Part shown: one piece after another, positions 23,375 through 34,781 of the stretch
Numbering within the stretch: the stretch's first letter is position 1
Layout: every line of letters begins with the position of its first letter
DNA from: Patiria miniata
Lineage: Eukaryota; Echinodermata; Asteroidea; Valvatida; Asterinidae
Length of the DNA: 64,000 nucleotides
Assembly (NCBI RefSeq): GCF_015706575.1
Contig: NW_024037059.1
Span: 30,762,129 to 30,826,128 of the forward strand
Direction of reading: 5' to 3'
The notes under the pieces: generated by a model
Databases searched by the model: none
The model's input: the letters and a program-made list of their open reading frames with translations, nothing else
Told to the model about the DNA's origin: nothing
Program-made: the position numbers and the translations under genes

Positions 23375-26300
23375 GTAAGCTTGAGTTTCATATTCTTATA
23401 CTCTGAATCCTAGTACCCACTCTAGTACCCACACGTGATATCGTATGGAGGATTAAAGACCATTCTACAAGTCTGAGGAAAGCCGCTATAGAGCATCATA
23501 GAAACTAGTTTTCAAAGCCCGTATATTATGGGATATATATATAGGGTGACACCCCCCCCCCCAAAAAAATGCAACTTAAAACATTTGCCTTTAAAACAAA
23601 AAGGGATTGGTGAATTTTGATGATTTGGATATCAGATAACGCTGAGAGCTTTTTCTTTCAAATACTAAAAAAATCATGGAAATAGCACTTTGATCGGCAA
23701 CTATCAAGATAAATTTGAATGCCATTTTTGCGAAATTGGCCCGGAAAACCTTCATTAGTTTACAACATCATGGACAGAAAAATCTCTTCATTTAGCTGTG
23801 GGACTAAAAGACCTCAAACTTTAAATTCGCTTTTTATGAAAACGCCGCTTTATTTCCAACAGATTTCACATTGATTCTTCGTCAATTACAAAAAAAATGC
23901 TATAGTTTATCCACATTCACTTTGCTGTTTGTTTGTATTCCAAAGTGCTCCTGTTTGGTGTGGAGACCCAGCAGAGGGTGTGTTACTCCGGTCCCCCACC
24001 GGAACCTGATCCTGATAACCCGGAGCACTGGATGAAACAAGTCATGCAAGAGATACGGAAGCGATGTCCGGGAAGGAGGCAACCTACCCCGGTTGCTACG
24101 GAGAAACCCACCCCGGCTGCTACGGAGACACCCACCCCAGCTGGTACAGGTAAGTCAATGGTTCAAAGTAAGCACTGAGAAATACTTACATGATGAATGC
24201 CATTGAATAACCGTGATCATTTTATTAGGTCGTGTCCTTCAAAATATAGGTTTTCCCGCGCATTTTCAAACTTTTTCATTCAAATTCATAAACGGTTAGC
24301 TTCAATTTCGCCTCGAGATGACTGGAACGCGCAAATGCTACAATTGGTTTAGTCATTGGTCATTCCATGAATTTCAACATTTGTCCATTCGATGTCGTCA
24401 GATTTCAATGGAATTCGTCTCAACTATGATGATCATCTACATAATGTAATGATTGAATTCGTCTTTGTTCTATCGATTTGTAGAATGTTTCGATAAAAGT
24501 CATCAGTTAGTCTGGCCGTAAAGAGCTTTTTGAACAAGCTTCTGTCGGCCTGCTCTGAGTATTCTGAAAGATGTGAAAATATAAATACATATTGCTTTTC
24601 ATAAGTATATTTCTTGCACGAAATGGAAAGAAAACACTTTCATTTGCCTGTGTATAGATCTTATTTCTTCCAGTTGTTGACGCATAAAATTGTCGAAGAA
24701 CTAAATGGATACACAAATAAGTATTGAAAATGATATAATTTTGAATATTAATATACACGAAAAATGCTTATGTCCGTGTGCAAGTAGTTTCATTCAAAAT
24801 AAAGTGTTCGGCCTATACGTAACCTTTAGAAATCGCCCTTCGCAACCACACGGCTGAAATTGCCAGAAATGTCAGTTAGGATGCCAAACACAAAACAGGG
24901 CAAGAGGACGTCATCATCCGAAAGGGCACCCTCTAGCGACAGCTTTTAATTTGGAAATATTTTGTAAAAAGGTTTCTTGCCCATAAACATTCTTTGGAGA
25001 AAACGTTAGTTTGCGAGGTTTCAAAATGATGACGTCATTAGACAGAAAGTTATGGGGAGAATTTGGAGATCATTTTCTTTTTCTTTTTTTAAATGAAAAT
25101 CCTTCATTTGGTACCCATTGGTGATAACTGTTGCACAATAATGATCAGAGAAAAGATGTTAAGACGGAAAAAAGCGGGGAACTGAACAGAAAGTGAAAGC
25201 GCCAGGTAAAAAGTCATTACATGCTTGGGACTGTCAGGAACAAGCATTCAATTCACAGGCCTAAATTGCAGTCTCCCTCCCCTACCTGATGTTTTCTAGA
25301 AATCGCCGCCGTTTGTGCGTACCAGACGGTACCGGTAATCTGTCATGATTTAAATGTTTATGTTGGCCTTGCGCTAAAATAAAGTATACAATTGAAATGG
25401 TTAATGGGACTTCATTAATTTTAAGCAGGCAGTTAGTGGCTGTGGCTCTCTTTGTGTATTTCCCCGGAGTATAAAAATGCATTATGAATGATAGCAGCTC
25501 ACCCAAAATTTACATAACTTATTAATTTTGTTTAAGTGAAGTATACAATTGAAATGGTTAATGGGACTTCATTAATTTTCTTATCATTAATGCTCAATTG
25601 ACGTTTGGGCGAGAAGCCGAGGCAGAAAGCAGGCAGTTCATGGTTGTAGCTCTCTTTGTGTAGTTTCCCGGAGTAACTGCATTATAAATGATAGCAGCTC
25701 ACCGAAAATTACAGAACTTATTTATTTTGCTTTAAAGCTATAGTCCATCATTTGCAGCCATCTGGCGTAATTATTGTTGAAAAACATACTTGGTTGAAAG
25801 ATTGTAAGTGGACTAAACTCCCTGTGAAATTATTCTTTCTGGCAAGCTGTCATTTTAAAGTAATCAACGAAAGAAGGCCTTTCCAACGGTACGTCTTAAG
25901 ACACACCGTAGGAAATTTTAATTAGTAGTTCGTTTTTTTATTCGGCGAAGCGCGCGCAAGCTTTGGCACGACGCACACGCGCGCGCGGTTGCTATAATTT
26001 GTCCATAGATATAGAATAAAAAGACTAGATCGGCAGCGCGTCCACACGCGCCCATTCACTGTGTGATAAATCCCCGCCATTTTGGTTGTCCCGTGGACGC
26101 GCAACAAATTAACGTAAAGTAATGGAGCTAAATGTATCTTTCCTCCAGCACGTGACCAAGCTCAACGCGCGCGAAGCCAGAAATGCGCACCGAGTATTTA
26201 CGCGATGCGCCCACGCGTTATAATGGTGCACTGTGCGCGTGAACGGCGTTGCGTTCGTCACGTTTTGCGCGCATTATTTGTATTTTTCCTCCAGCACGTG

Positions 26301-29300
26301 ACCCTCCATATAAGTCCGCGCTGCCGATCTAGTCTTTTTATTATATATCTATGTAATTCGTCGGATCAGTGCGCGACATCGCATATAGCTCGATTCAAAA
26401 CATGGTTTTTGATTTGAAATCGAGATCCTAGAATGCTGTTTTTCTCGGAATATATAGCTGAAGCTGAGCTGAAACTTCGTCAGGTTAGTTGTTCAGTATC
26501 CTTCATTAGATTTGGAACACTTTTGTTGCTTCAAACGAACAAAATGCACAAATTACAAATGATGGACTTTATCTTTAAGTACAGTATACAGTTATTGAAA
26601 TGACAAATGGAATTTCATTAATTTCTTGTCATTCATTGGTACTCAATTGACGTTTGGGTGAGAAGCCGAGGCAGTAAGCAGGCAGTTAATGGCTGTGGCT
26701 TTCTTTGGTTTTCTTTTCGGAGTAAATGCATTATAAGTGATTGCAGCGTACAAATGATCCTATTTTATAAAGTAGGAAAAAGATTAATTTTCCGTGCTTT
26801 TTTTTTCAAACTTCACCTCGAAAAATAGATGGATTTTTTTGCAATTTTTTTTCCCCACAAAAATCGAATTATTGGCCGCCAGACAATAATTCAGCTCTCG
26901 CAGGACGGGTTATACACAAAATGAAAGTCTTAGGGTTGCAGACGTCCAAAATCGGAATAAAGTATTTTTTCACCGTTAAAACAGAAACATACACATTGAA
27001 AATTCGTATTCGGATAATCTCTTGTTTCAGTTATTTTAGATCCTTTTCAAATTCATGAAAACCCTCGGAGAAGCCAGGCGGTGATAACATTTTCCACATT
27101 TTCCAAATACGGTCATAATTTTTTTTTTCAATGGGCCAATAAGGCCAAGCTTGCATGTAATCCTCACCCCTACACCACAAGCCTGTAGACTCCCATTGGC
27201 CAGACCCTAATCACTGCAAGGTAAAGAGTGTTGAAAGACAGCAGCCCCAAGAGGCGCTTAATCCTTTGTGCAGTGATTGGATATCTTAGTGGCCAACCCC
27301 TTTGTGCCGCCGATCACTCTCTGTGTCAACCCCTCGTGTCGCCCAGAGCTCAGACAGGGTGTAAACAATTCTTGCCCACACAAAGGCCAAGTGACTGTCC
27401 TATATCTTGTGCATGACCATGCATGAGGGGGTTATTGACCTAGAAAGTGTGGTGATAAACTTCTCCATGTGGCCACTCCGCGTAATATTTTTTGGGCTCG
27501 CGGCTCGAAGGGTTGAATTAATTGACGGTTCGGTCTTGACTTATGTACACGCACGATCAGAACTAAATAGGCAGCATCTGTTAGCGATTCCTGTAGGCCG
27601 ATACCAAAAATGCTGTCTTACCTATAGACCCAGAGTGGCGACTGGTGTTCAAAGGCGTGGCAGGAACTGGGGTGAGTCTGTATGACATGTGGACCGCAAT
27701 GAACTGGAACTCGAGTTATGAGGCCAGTGGCCATCGCCGTGATAATTCCCTCTACCAAGCCTGGCGCAACGGACAGCTGAATGTCCGACGGGTAAGTATG
27801 TCAGGATAACGAAATAGAGGGCCCATAGCTTGCCACTATGCCATACAAACTTAATGTATTCACCAATGATTTATACAATATTTTGTTTCTCTTATTACGC
27901 TACTCGATTGATTCCTAATGCAAACTACTTACTAAATGATAACTTTCGTCGTCTTTTCTTGACTATGTTTTAGGTCTATTTTCGTGATTCTTTTATCACC
28001 TTATAAACCCATTTTATGTTTTTAAAATGAAATTTGTCACAATTTAGTAGTTTATTATTATGGTGTTTATCGGTGCTTTGAAACCAGTAAATATGGAACG
28101 AACTTACCAAGTCTTCACACGAACTCGTGGCATGGGCGCCGCCATCTTATTACACAAAATGGAACGTGCAGTTGGTGGTGTCCCTCAGAATGTGTAAATG
28201 CATGGGCACAGACAACCGTCAGCATACCTGCGAAAGTGCTGCTGCTGCCCAGCGCTAGGGTTGTGCTGACTAAAAGCAAAGCAAAAAGGGTTTGAAATCA
28301 GAATTTTCTTTCTCCTATGCATCACTGTTAAAAATATCCGTAAATTTACGGACTCCGTAAATTAAAATATTCCGTATTTTTTGCCGTAATTTTACGGACT
28401 TTCCGTAAGTGCAAATATTAATTATGCTAATTAACGTGATTACAATCAACCAAATGTGACCAAACACCTACAGATAATAAAGTACATCTAAGTACATATT
28501 GTTATTTCACCCACAACCGTTTACACATGTCAAAACTCATGTTAAGGGTCTGTTTATTTTACGGAATGAAAAAACTTTTCCGGAAATTTTGCTGCCAGCA
28601 AAAAAAATTGCGTTCCGTATTCCTGCAGCAAAATTTCCGGAAAAGATTTTTCATGGTCAAATTTGGTTAATTGCAATCACGTTAATTAGCATAATAATAT
28701 TTGCATTTACAGAAAGTACGTAAAATTACGGCAAAATATACGGAATATTTCAATTTACGGAGTCCGTAAATTTACGGATATTTTTAATGGACTGCCTTCC
28801 ATGGCTTACGAGCCCCACCTGCCAGGAGCAAACCCGCCTGCCTGCAAACCGGTGCCCTCTGTTCTAAACAGGATATTTTTTCACACAACCATCTGGGGTA
28901 CTTTGTGCATTTTCCTATGGAGAATGTTTTTTTTTTTGTTACCAGGCAAGAGTGGAGGCTATAGTATTATTCAACTTGGTACGGATTTCGGACTTTATTT
29001 CCCTTTTAAACAAAAAAATCCTCCAGAGCCTCGAATCAGAAAATAAAATTGCTGCTATACAATTAGTATCCGACTGAAAAGTAACATTTCTAAGATAAAA
29101 CTTAAAATTGTTGAAAAACAAAACAAAATCTGAATCCTGTAACCTTGATTCGAGTCGCCTGTACTATTGTGTAAATAAAAACTTCGAAGCCGGGCAGTAA
29201 GAGTTTGACTAGGAGGGGCTATATGTCGCGCAGACCACATGGGACATTTCCTGGTGAGAAGTGGCTCGCTATTTCTGCACCCAATCCTGGTCATTCCTAA

Positions 29301-31754
29301 TCCTTTGACACCCCACTCCCACCCCCACAAGACTAGTGTTGCACTACACCAAATACATGCTCAAATAGGAAACGACGCAAAATCAGACACAAAGAGCGCG
29401 CCGTGTGACGCTCAGGAGCAAGGTGGCAAAGGTTTTTTTTCACTGGAAATTAATTATTACAACTAATTTTCTGTTTTACCAGAGGTAGCGCATAGCCATG
29501 TCAATCTGTTTTGATACCCCCTCTCCCGTACCCCTAAAACGGTTGCCAATCCCTGGGCCCATGATGTAACCCCGCATCTATGCAAAATAGACCCACAAAT
29601 TTGGATTTTTTTCGAACAAAAGCGCCCGAGTTTGAAGCCAGATGTCACAAATATTTGATTGACATAAATATTTCTACAACCAATCACATAGGCCGCAAGG
29701 ACCTTACCCGCGGGATCACAAAATATTAATGAGTTCGCGCGCATTAATTTACAACCTTTTGGTGGTATGCCCTGTTAAGTTGAGATGACGTCACATTATA
29801 ACGAGAACCGGATAGGCTGAAAGTGCACATAGCGCGTATGCAAATGAGTCACAAACCCTAATGATGAAATCACAGCTGCATTTAATACATCATTAATTTG
29901 TGTGCCAAAAATCGATATTAACACACAAACAATGGGTGCATTCAATATCACTGTCACATGGCTTGTGCATGTTACGTTATGGCTTGAACGTTATAAAACT
30001 TGCAAAAGACTGAAAGAAGCAACAGTATAAAGCATTAGCAACGAAGTTAATGGCTTCTTCACATTATTATGAAATTATTCTATAAATACTACGAATCTTA
30101 CTTAAGGCTATAAGTTTGATTTGAGAACTGAAAATGGCCTATAATCAACAAGTTTCATTTCCATTCTATCGTACGAGAGAAGTGATCAGGAAACCAACCT
30201 ATACTCTCTAATACAGAAAGATTTTTCAAAAGAAAAAGGTGATTTTTTGTCAAAATATTTATATCTGCTGGACAAGTAAGGGTATCAAATTGTAATGTGT
30301 TGTTCCAAAATGGAAGGACAAAGAAAAAAAGTTTTTTTTGAATGGCCGCTCTGAGTCTGTGTATTGAGCGATACAAACAAACATCTGATGCGATACGCTA
30401 TGCAAGGAAATAACAGAAGAATAGCTACCTTGCAATTAAAACAATTGACACACGATTATAGGCCTATATATACCCTCTCTTTTTCTGCTATAAGGTAAAT
30501 CTTTCCCTACATGACAGCTCGGGGGTGAGAGCCGAGTTGATCTTCAGTGGAACCGGCTCCGACATCAAGAGTTGGTTCACACAGACACGCCTGATTTCAT
30601 CATCCTGGGATGATCTCAAATCGGCTCAGTTAACTGGAGGTCGTGGTCAGTACTTCAGCATTTACGGTATTAATCAAAGGTAAGTATAGTTTAATATCCC
30701 CGTGGTCGATCCACATCATTTCTCTCACAAACATTGCATCACTGTCAACGTCATTTTGGCCCATAAAAGTGTCGGTTGTTTTTTTAAAGTGTAGTTGGGA
30801 AACCAGTCTACTTTTTTAGTTGGTTCTTTCTCTGTCTCTATCACTTTGGCATAAAACAAAGGGATTGGCGGTTTCACATCAACAACAACTTTGGAGGATG
30901 TAAGGGAGATGGAGGCTGGCTGGTTGTGATCGAGTCTAACTCACTAGTCTGCCCCTGGGACAAACAGACGGCGGCTTATCCCTACCCATTCATACTCTAC
31001 AGCGCAACCAACAGCACGGTGACGTGGGACCGTGTGCGTTCAAACGGTAAGAAAAGGGTACAGTCTGCGAGTTAAATCGGACTTATGTATTTTTGCCTTC
31101 GCCAAGGCAGCCGTGTGGTTGCGAATGTCTAATAAGCGTCCCCGTTGTTAAACAAAGTTAATCTGATCAGGCGAAGTGAAAAAAAAAACCATGTTTCTCG
31201 TCCCCGCCCGCTTCCTATTTGGAGGCCGCCCCATTTGAAAGATGGTGTACGTGCATAAATACCCCACGACCACTCTGCCGATTTTCGAATTTAACGGAGG
31301 GAAAACCGCGTAACTGAAAACAATTACCTGGTTTCGTTAATGAATATTGCTTTGTCGATAGAAACTAACATACTTTGGGGTTGCTGTTCAAAGCGGACCA
31401 CCTTGGACATAATCGACACTACCGTACAGGGCATATTTGCCAACAGGCTCAAAGTTTTGTCGACAAAACGACGATGTTACCGATAAAAATGATTACGGAG
31501 GGGGGGGGGGGAGGGAGGGAAGGGAGGGGGGCTGGTTCCACACCCCACCCCTCTGGCGACGCCCATGATTATAAGTGGCTGCAGAAGATGCATCAACATG
31601 TTGCAGGTCTGATAAAGCAAAGGAATATCTATCTATGTTTGTCGATATTGAAGTTAAAGTTTATGCCGTAACTTACTGCTTTTGTATTCTTATCCCCACA
31701 GATGGAACAGTTGGAAGGGCAGATAGCCTTACCATCCACATCGATGCTGAGTGA
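23329..31754 (+). CDS. Gene A: secreted protein with Pro/Thr linker and C-terminal invertebrate domain (complete, 6 exons)
   Basis: Exons 23329-23374, 23946-24149, 27628-27791, 30495-30679, 30862-31046 and 31702-31754 splice with GT-AG borders into 837 nt, 278 codons plus stop, all phases consistent. Residues 1-25 form a signal peptide (MDGAAAVVLMLSAMAVLLFG then VETQQ). Next comes an acidic/proline patch (PPPEPDPDNPE), a basic stretch (RKRCPGRR) and a PTP(V/A)ATE repeat linker likely to carry O-glycans. The C-terminal ~190 residues start DPEWRLVFKGVAGTG and contain WFTQTRLISSSWDDL, NNNFGGCKGDGGWLVVIES, CPWDK and end GRADSLTIHIDAE. From memory these spaced motifs recur in uncharacterized secreted proteins of cnidarians, molluscs and lancelets; the function is unknown. 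Mature cysteines: two in exon 2, two in exon 5. Glycosylation sequons NSS, NLS and NST are present. It is paralogous to gene B ~17 kb downstream. Confidence 0.86.
23946..24149 (+). CDS. Gene A exon 2 (end of signal, acidic patch, PTP linker)
   Basis: Acceptor TTCCAAAG, donor GTAAGT, phase 1 to 1, 204 nt. It encodes VLLFGVETQQRVCYSG, the PPPEPDPD patch, a predicted helix HWMKQVMQEIRKRC and three PTP-type repeats. Exact exon length is kept in copy B. Confidence 0.88.
25732..26578. mobile_element. TTAA MITE (ATAGTCCATCATTTG family) with nested insertion
   Basis: TTAA at both ends, body matching 1787-2305. Interrupted at 26004-26353 by a CATAGA-type element. The left boundary is shared with 50355 in gene B, so the original insertion predates the duplication. 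Confidence 0.72.
26004..26353. mobile_element. Nested CATAGA-ended element
   Basis: Ends CATAGATATAGAATAAAAAG and inverse, pairing on through GACTAGATCGGCAGCGCG. Flanks TAATTTGTC and TAATTCGTC form an 8-9-bp duplication with one change. The uninterrupted site is seen in the sister MITE at 2058. Confidence 0.8.
27060..27514. mobile_element. Copy-A-specific 455-bp insertion with short TIRs
   Basis: Starts AACCCTCGGAG and ends CTCGAAGGGTT, flanked by GAA at 27057-27059 and 27515-27517. Gene B (51735-51750) has the uninterrupted site. Superfamily not assigned; a 3-bp duplication would suit CACTA or Harbinger-type elements. Confidence 0.55.
27628..27791 (+). CDS. Gene A exon 3 (start of C-terminal domain)
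   Basis: Acceptor ACCTATAG, donor GTAAGT, 164 nt, phase 1 to 0. It encodes DPEWRLVFKGVAGTGVSLYD through YQAWRNGQLNVRR. The W-R-hydrophobic-F-K-G opening marks the domain start. Confidence 0.88.
27792..30494 (+). other. Gene A intron 3
   Basis: 2,703 bp, colinear with gene B intron 3 (54251-56428) except for the 28323-28794 element. No extra exon seen. Confidence 0.55.
28323..28794. mobile_element. CACTG-ended palindrome-rich element (copy A only)
   Basis: Ends CACTGTTAAAAATATCCG and inverse CAGTCCATTAAAAATATCCG, subterminal repeats CCGTAAATTTACGG, and an inner hairpin around 28595. Gene B near 54770 lacks it. CACTG ends and TTTACGG repeats resemble CACTA-group elements, but no target duplication is clear. 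Confidence 0.6.
30495..30679 (+). CDS. Gene A exon 4
   Basis: Acceptor CTATAAG, donor GTAAGT, 185 nt, phase 0 to 2. It encodes VNLSLHDSSGVRAELIFSG, WFTQTRLISSSWDDL and a variable tail GGRGQYFSIYGINQR. The tail differs strongly from copy B, which has two extra codons there. Confidence 0.88.
30862..31046 (+). CDS. Gene A exon 5
   Basis: Acceptor ACAAAG, donor GTAAGA, 185 nt, phase 2 to 1. It encodes DWRFHINNNFGGCKGDGGWL, VVIESNSLVCPWDK and PYPFILYSATNSTVTWDRV. It carries the GGC-x(2)-D-x-GWLVV motif and the second cysteine of a likely disulfide. Confidence 0.88.
31702..31754 (+). CDS. Gene A exon 6 (C terminus)
   Basis: Acceptor CCCACAG, phase 1, encoding DGTVGRADSLTIHIDAE then TGA at 31752-31754. 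The GRAD-x-LxI ending fits the family as I recall it. No equivalent was found within 1.4 kb downstream of gene B exon 5. Confidence 0.85.
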
Positions 31755-32737
31755 GCATGGATACAACAATGGCGTATCAGGAAGGGGAGGAGAAGGAGTG
31801 ATCTACATTACTCATGTAATTAACGGATTCAAACTTATGCTACATGTATGTGATTATTTAACCACGCAGTCTGAATTAGAATAGCACTACGACTAGTGAG
31901 TACATTTTATTTAAGGTGCCATTTACTGCTTTTAAAAAATGAGTCGCTTCTGCGTATTTTAAAATTAATTGTACTTAAGGCTAAATTAAAAAAGAAATGT
32001 TTAGCGTCCCCGCCCACTTTCTGTTTAGAGGCTGCCTCCTTTTTTAACACGAAAACATGATAAATTTTACACAGTGACATCATTTTGGCCTCTTTGTCTG
32101 TTGCATCTAGCCCATATAAAGCTGGTATGGCATTCCTGAGTCCAATCGGTGGCCGTTTAAAAAAAAAAAATTGTCGACCATCTTGAAAAATAGCCCGGTT
32201 GTGCGGCCATTTTGGAAGGGGGAAAAAGGGCCTCCTCTATTTTTTTCAAAAGGCAGGAAGGTGCTTAACATTTTTTTTTTGGCCTAAGCAGATGTTTTTC
32301 TTGGTATGATGTTTAATTACTCTATGTCTATTGACCAAATGCAGAAATGCTAAAGGAAAAACAATCGCTCAGATTATGCATGGTAAAAGCAACTTGTTTT
32401 GCAATAATAGCCCCCTTTTTGCTAGTCTGTGTATCACCCACTGTCCACGAAGCCCAGTCTCCGTTCTAACGTTTGATATATCTAAGCATGCAGATTTATG
32501 CGACTCCTCGCGTCAGTCAATCGGAGTCGACGTTACTAAATCGTGACGTCATTTCATTCCGAAATCTTGACTAGTTTTGATTGGTCAATTCGAATGCAGT
32601 ATTTTGTAATACAACAACGGCCGGGAATAGATCCATAAAACCCAAGCTTTGGCGCGTATCGCGTAACATAATACAGAGCGCGTGAACACAGCATGTGTTT
32701 GGTTCGTCTTGCATCTATACTATAATTCAAGGAATCT

Positions 32738-32774
<37 letters not shown>

Positions 32775-34511
32775 CGTCGATTATCTCCAGAACCGGGCAC
32801 CGTATGAAGTTGAAAATCGGCGGGTGTATTGCTCGGGACAACAGAATGTGCAGTGCCAAGTTTGAAGTGGTTTGGAAGAGGGGTTCTCGAAAAAGCTTCA
32901 AAAAAGCAGCATTTTCTGAGCCTCAAACGTGGCAGTACATAGACTGACTCAAGTCGAAATTGCTTTAAGTCGGTATCTTAAAAAAAATAGCAAAAATCAC
33001 TTAGTTTACGTCTTTCCAGATGCCCGACAAGGTACACTTCAGCACGCGTTTCACTTTAGTGCCGTATAACAATGCGCACACACTGTATGTACATTGTACA
33101 ACACGCGTATTACACGTACATGTGTGTGCATGTATTGCAGAGCATGTGCATACATGTGTTGCAAAAGTTAGCAATTCCGACTTGATCAATCTGCCATCAG
33201 CACCCCCCCCCCTCGCGTGCACGCGCCTGTATTCATCGATGCATATGCAACACCATCTCTATGCATAAGCAGCAACATCGCTTAACCAATCAAAGTAACC
33301 AATTTTTGAAGACTCGTTTATTATTTTCAGTAGGTATGGAAGGCTGGATAACAATCTGCAAAAGTTTAAAAACGTAATCTTAATTTGTAGATTTCAAACA
33401 CATTATATTGGGATAATGCTAAGATCAGCTGATCTTGGATTGAATTAATAAAGAATACGACATTCAAATGTTATTCAAAACAAAAGCGAATTTTTATTGG
33501 GGTTAACCTGTAAAAGATGAGAACCACTGATACCGCTTCATGTTGTGCATACCAGTTTCAAAGCATTCGAACCTACGCGTGCGTGTATCTGTTTCTACTC
33601 CTCACCCATAGATATAGAACTTAAGTTCTATATCTATGTCCTCACCATGGGATGCGTGTGCGTTCTCCGCGAAACTTTGGCTGCCTGAATACGCAGACAA
33701 CGCTGATTGCGTGTTAGGAATAATATCAAAACGATCTGCGCGCGTTTTTAAGAATAAAAACGCTCATTACCTGAAATACTGTGATATGATTGGCTTCTAC
33801 CGAAATCGGTAGAAGCCAATCACATCGAGAATTAATTTCCATAGACTGTGTACAAACGTGGAACAAACCAGCGCGTACGCTTGGCAGTCTGGGTTGCTGC
33901 ATCACTTGAAAATCAGCCTCGACTCCAGGGGCGCGTGCTCGTTCCTTACACTAACCCCTGGCTGTGATGATGACGTAAATAAGACTGAATGGCTATTCAC
34001 AGCATACTGCGCGGGCATTTCGAAGATTGCACGCCGAGCGCGCTCATAATGCGCTCGCGTGCTTAGCTTTGCACGTAACGTCACGTACGAAAAAAAAAAT
34101 TATGATGCAAAAGTCGCGAAGCCTGTACGATATGGATTATGTCAGCCGCGTTTTTCGCAAAAAAAACCCTGTATCTGTGGTTGTAAAGGCACGAAAGGGG
34201 TACGTACATTTAATACAAATCTTTGCTAATTAACACAACGTCCACACGTTGTGTTTGAAAGGATCGATTCTTCTAAATCACAACTTTTAACATTTTAAAG
34301 ATGGCGTCGGCACGTAAAACGGATAAACTGCAGCCCTAATTATAATGTACCGTATTTAGGCACATTTAAATTACACAATTCCAGGGGTTACGATCGCGCA
34401 AGGCATGATGGGAATAAACATGGCGCTGCAAGATCGTACCCACGGGGCCAGCCTCGACTCCACGGGGCACGAGGTTGGGCTGAAACATACGTGAGACTTG
34501 GCCAAGTCTAA
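31755..34511. other. Downstream of gene A: 3' UTR and intergenic
   Basis: The stop codon is at 31752-31754; I see no close AATAAA. A TCTG microsatellite lies at 32729-32764 and TACATG repeats near 33080-33160. No further exon seen. Confidence 0.4.
33607..33638. mobile_element. 32-bp TIR-only element with 8-bp target duplication
   Basis: A perfect palindrome whose half is CATAGATATAGAACTT is flanked by TCCTCACC on each side (33599-33606 and 33639-33646). The half-site shares its first 13 bases with the 26004-26353 element, so this looks like two transposon tips with no body. Confidence 0.75.
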
Positions 34512-34781
34512 CAGCACAACCGCGTAGCATAGCGCACTCACTCACTACACTAGTCGTTTACTCATTTTGTTTGAGTTGCAAATTGTCTTGGCAAAAACGA
34601 CATGACAACTTAGTGAACTTACCAACTTTATCAATCTACAATCATGATTCACCAATCATTTAAAACATGGAATCGGAGTCAAAAACAGCGAAATATTCGC
34701 ACAGCTCACAGTAGCCCGACTGCGTCTGGCCGTACGGTACTATCGCAAGCTCGTAGTACGGCCAGACCGCCAATGCGCCCC

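Larger units (their letters stand above)
25375..26760. repeat. ~170-200-bp tandem unit, three copies split by a MITE
   Basis: Units containing AGTATACAATTGAAATGG, GAGAAGCCGAGGCAG and TAAATGATAGCAGCTCAC start near 25377, 25540 and 26580. The third is separated by the 25732-26578 element. Gene B carries its own set at 49760-50345. Confidence 0.7.
24150..27627 (+). other. Gene A intron 2
   Basis: 3,478 bp. Holds the ~200-bp tandem unit, a TTAA MITE with a nested CATAGA element, and a 455-bp copy-A-specific insertion. No further exon seen. Confidence 0.6.
18438..32700 (+). repeat. Tandem segmental duplication, unit 1 (contains gene A)
   Basis: Sequence from ACCGCGTAGCATAGCGCACT (18438) is repeated from about 34514 in direct orientation, giving a ~16.1-kb repeat period. 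Similarity continues through the upstream blocks, promoter, exons 1-5 and most introns, broken by copy-specific insertions. The right end of homology is not sharply seen because unit 2 diverges after about 62755. Confidence 0.75.

Noticed and set aside
32700..32800. Helitron-like end near the TCTG microsatellite
   Set aside because: Sequence context felt familiar, but I could not show a CTRR-type 3' end with hairpin or a TC start, so no call was made.
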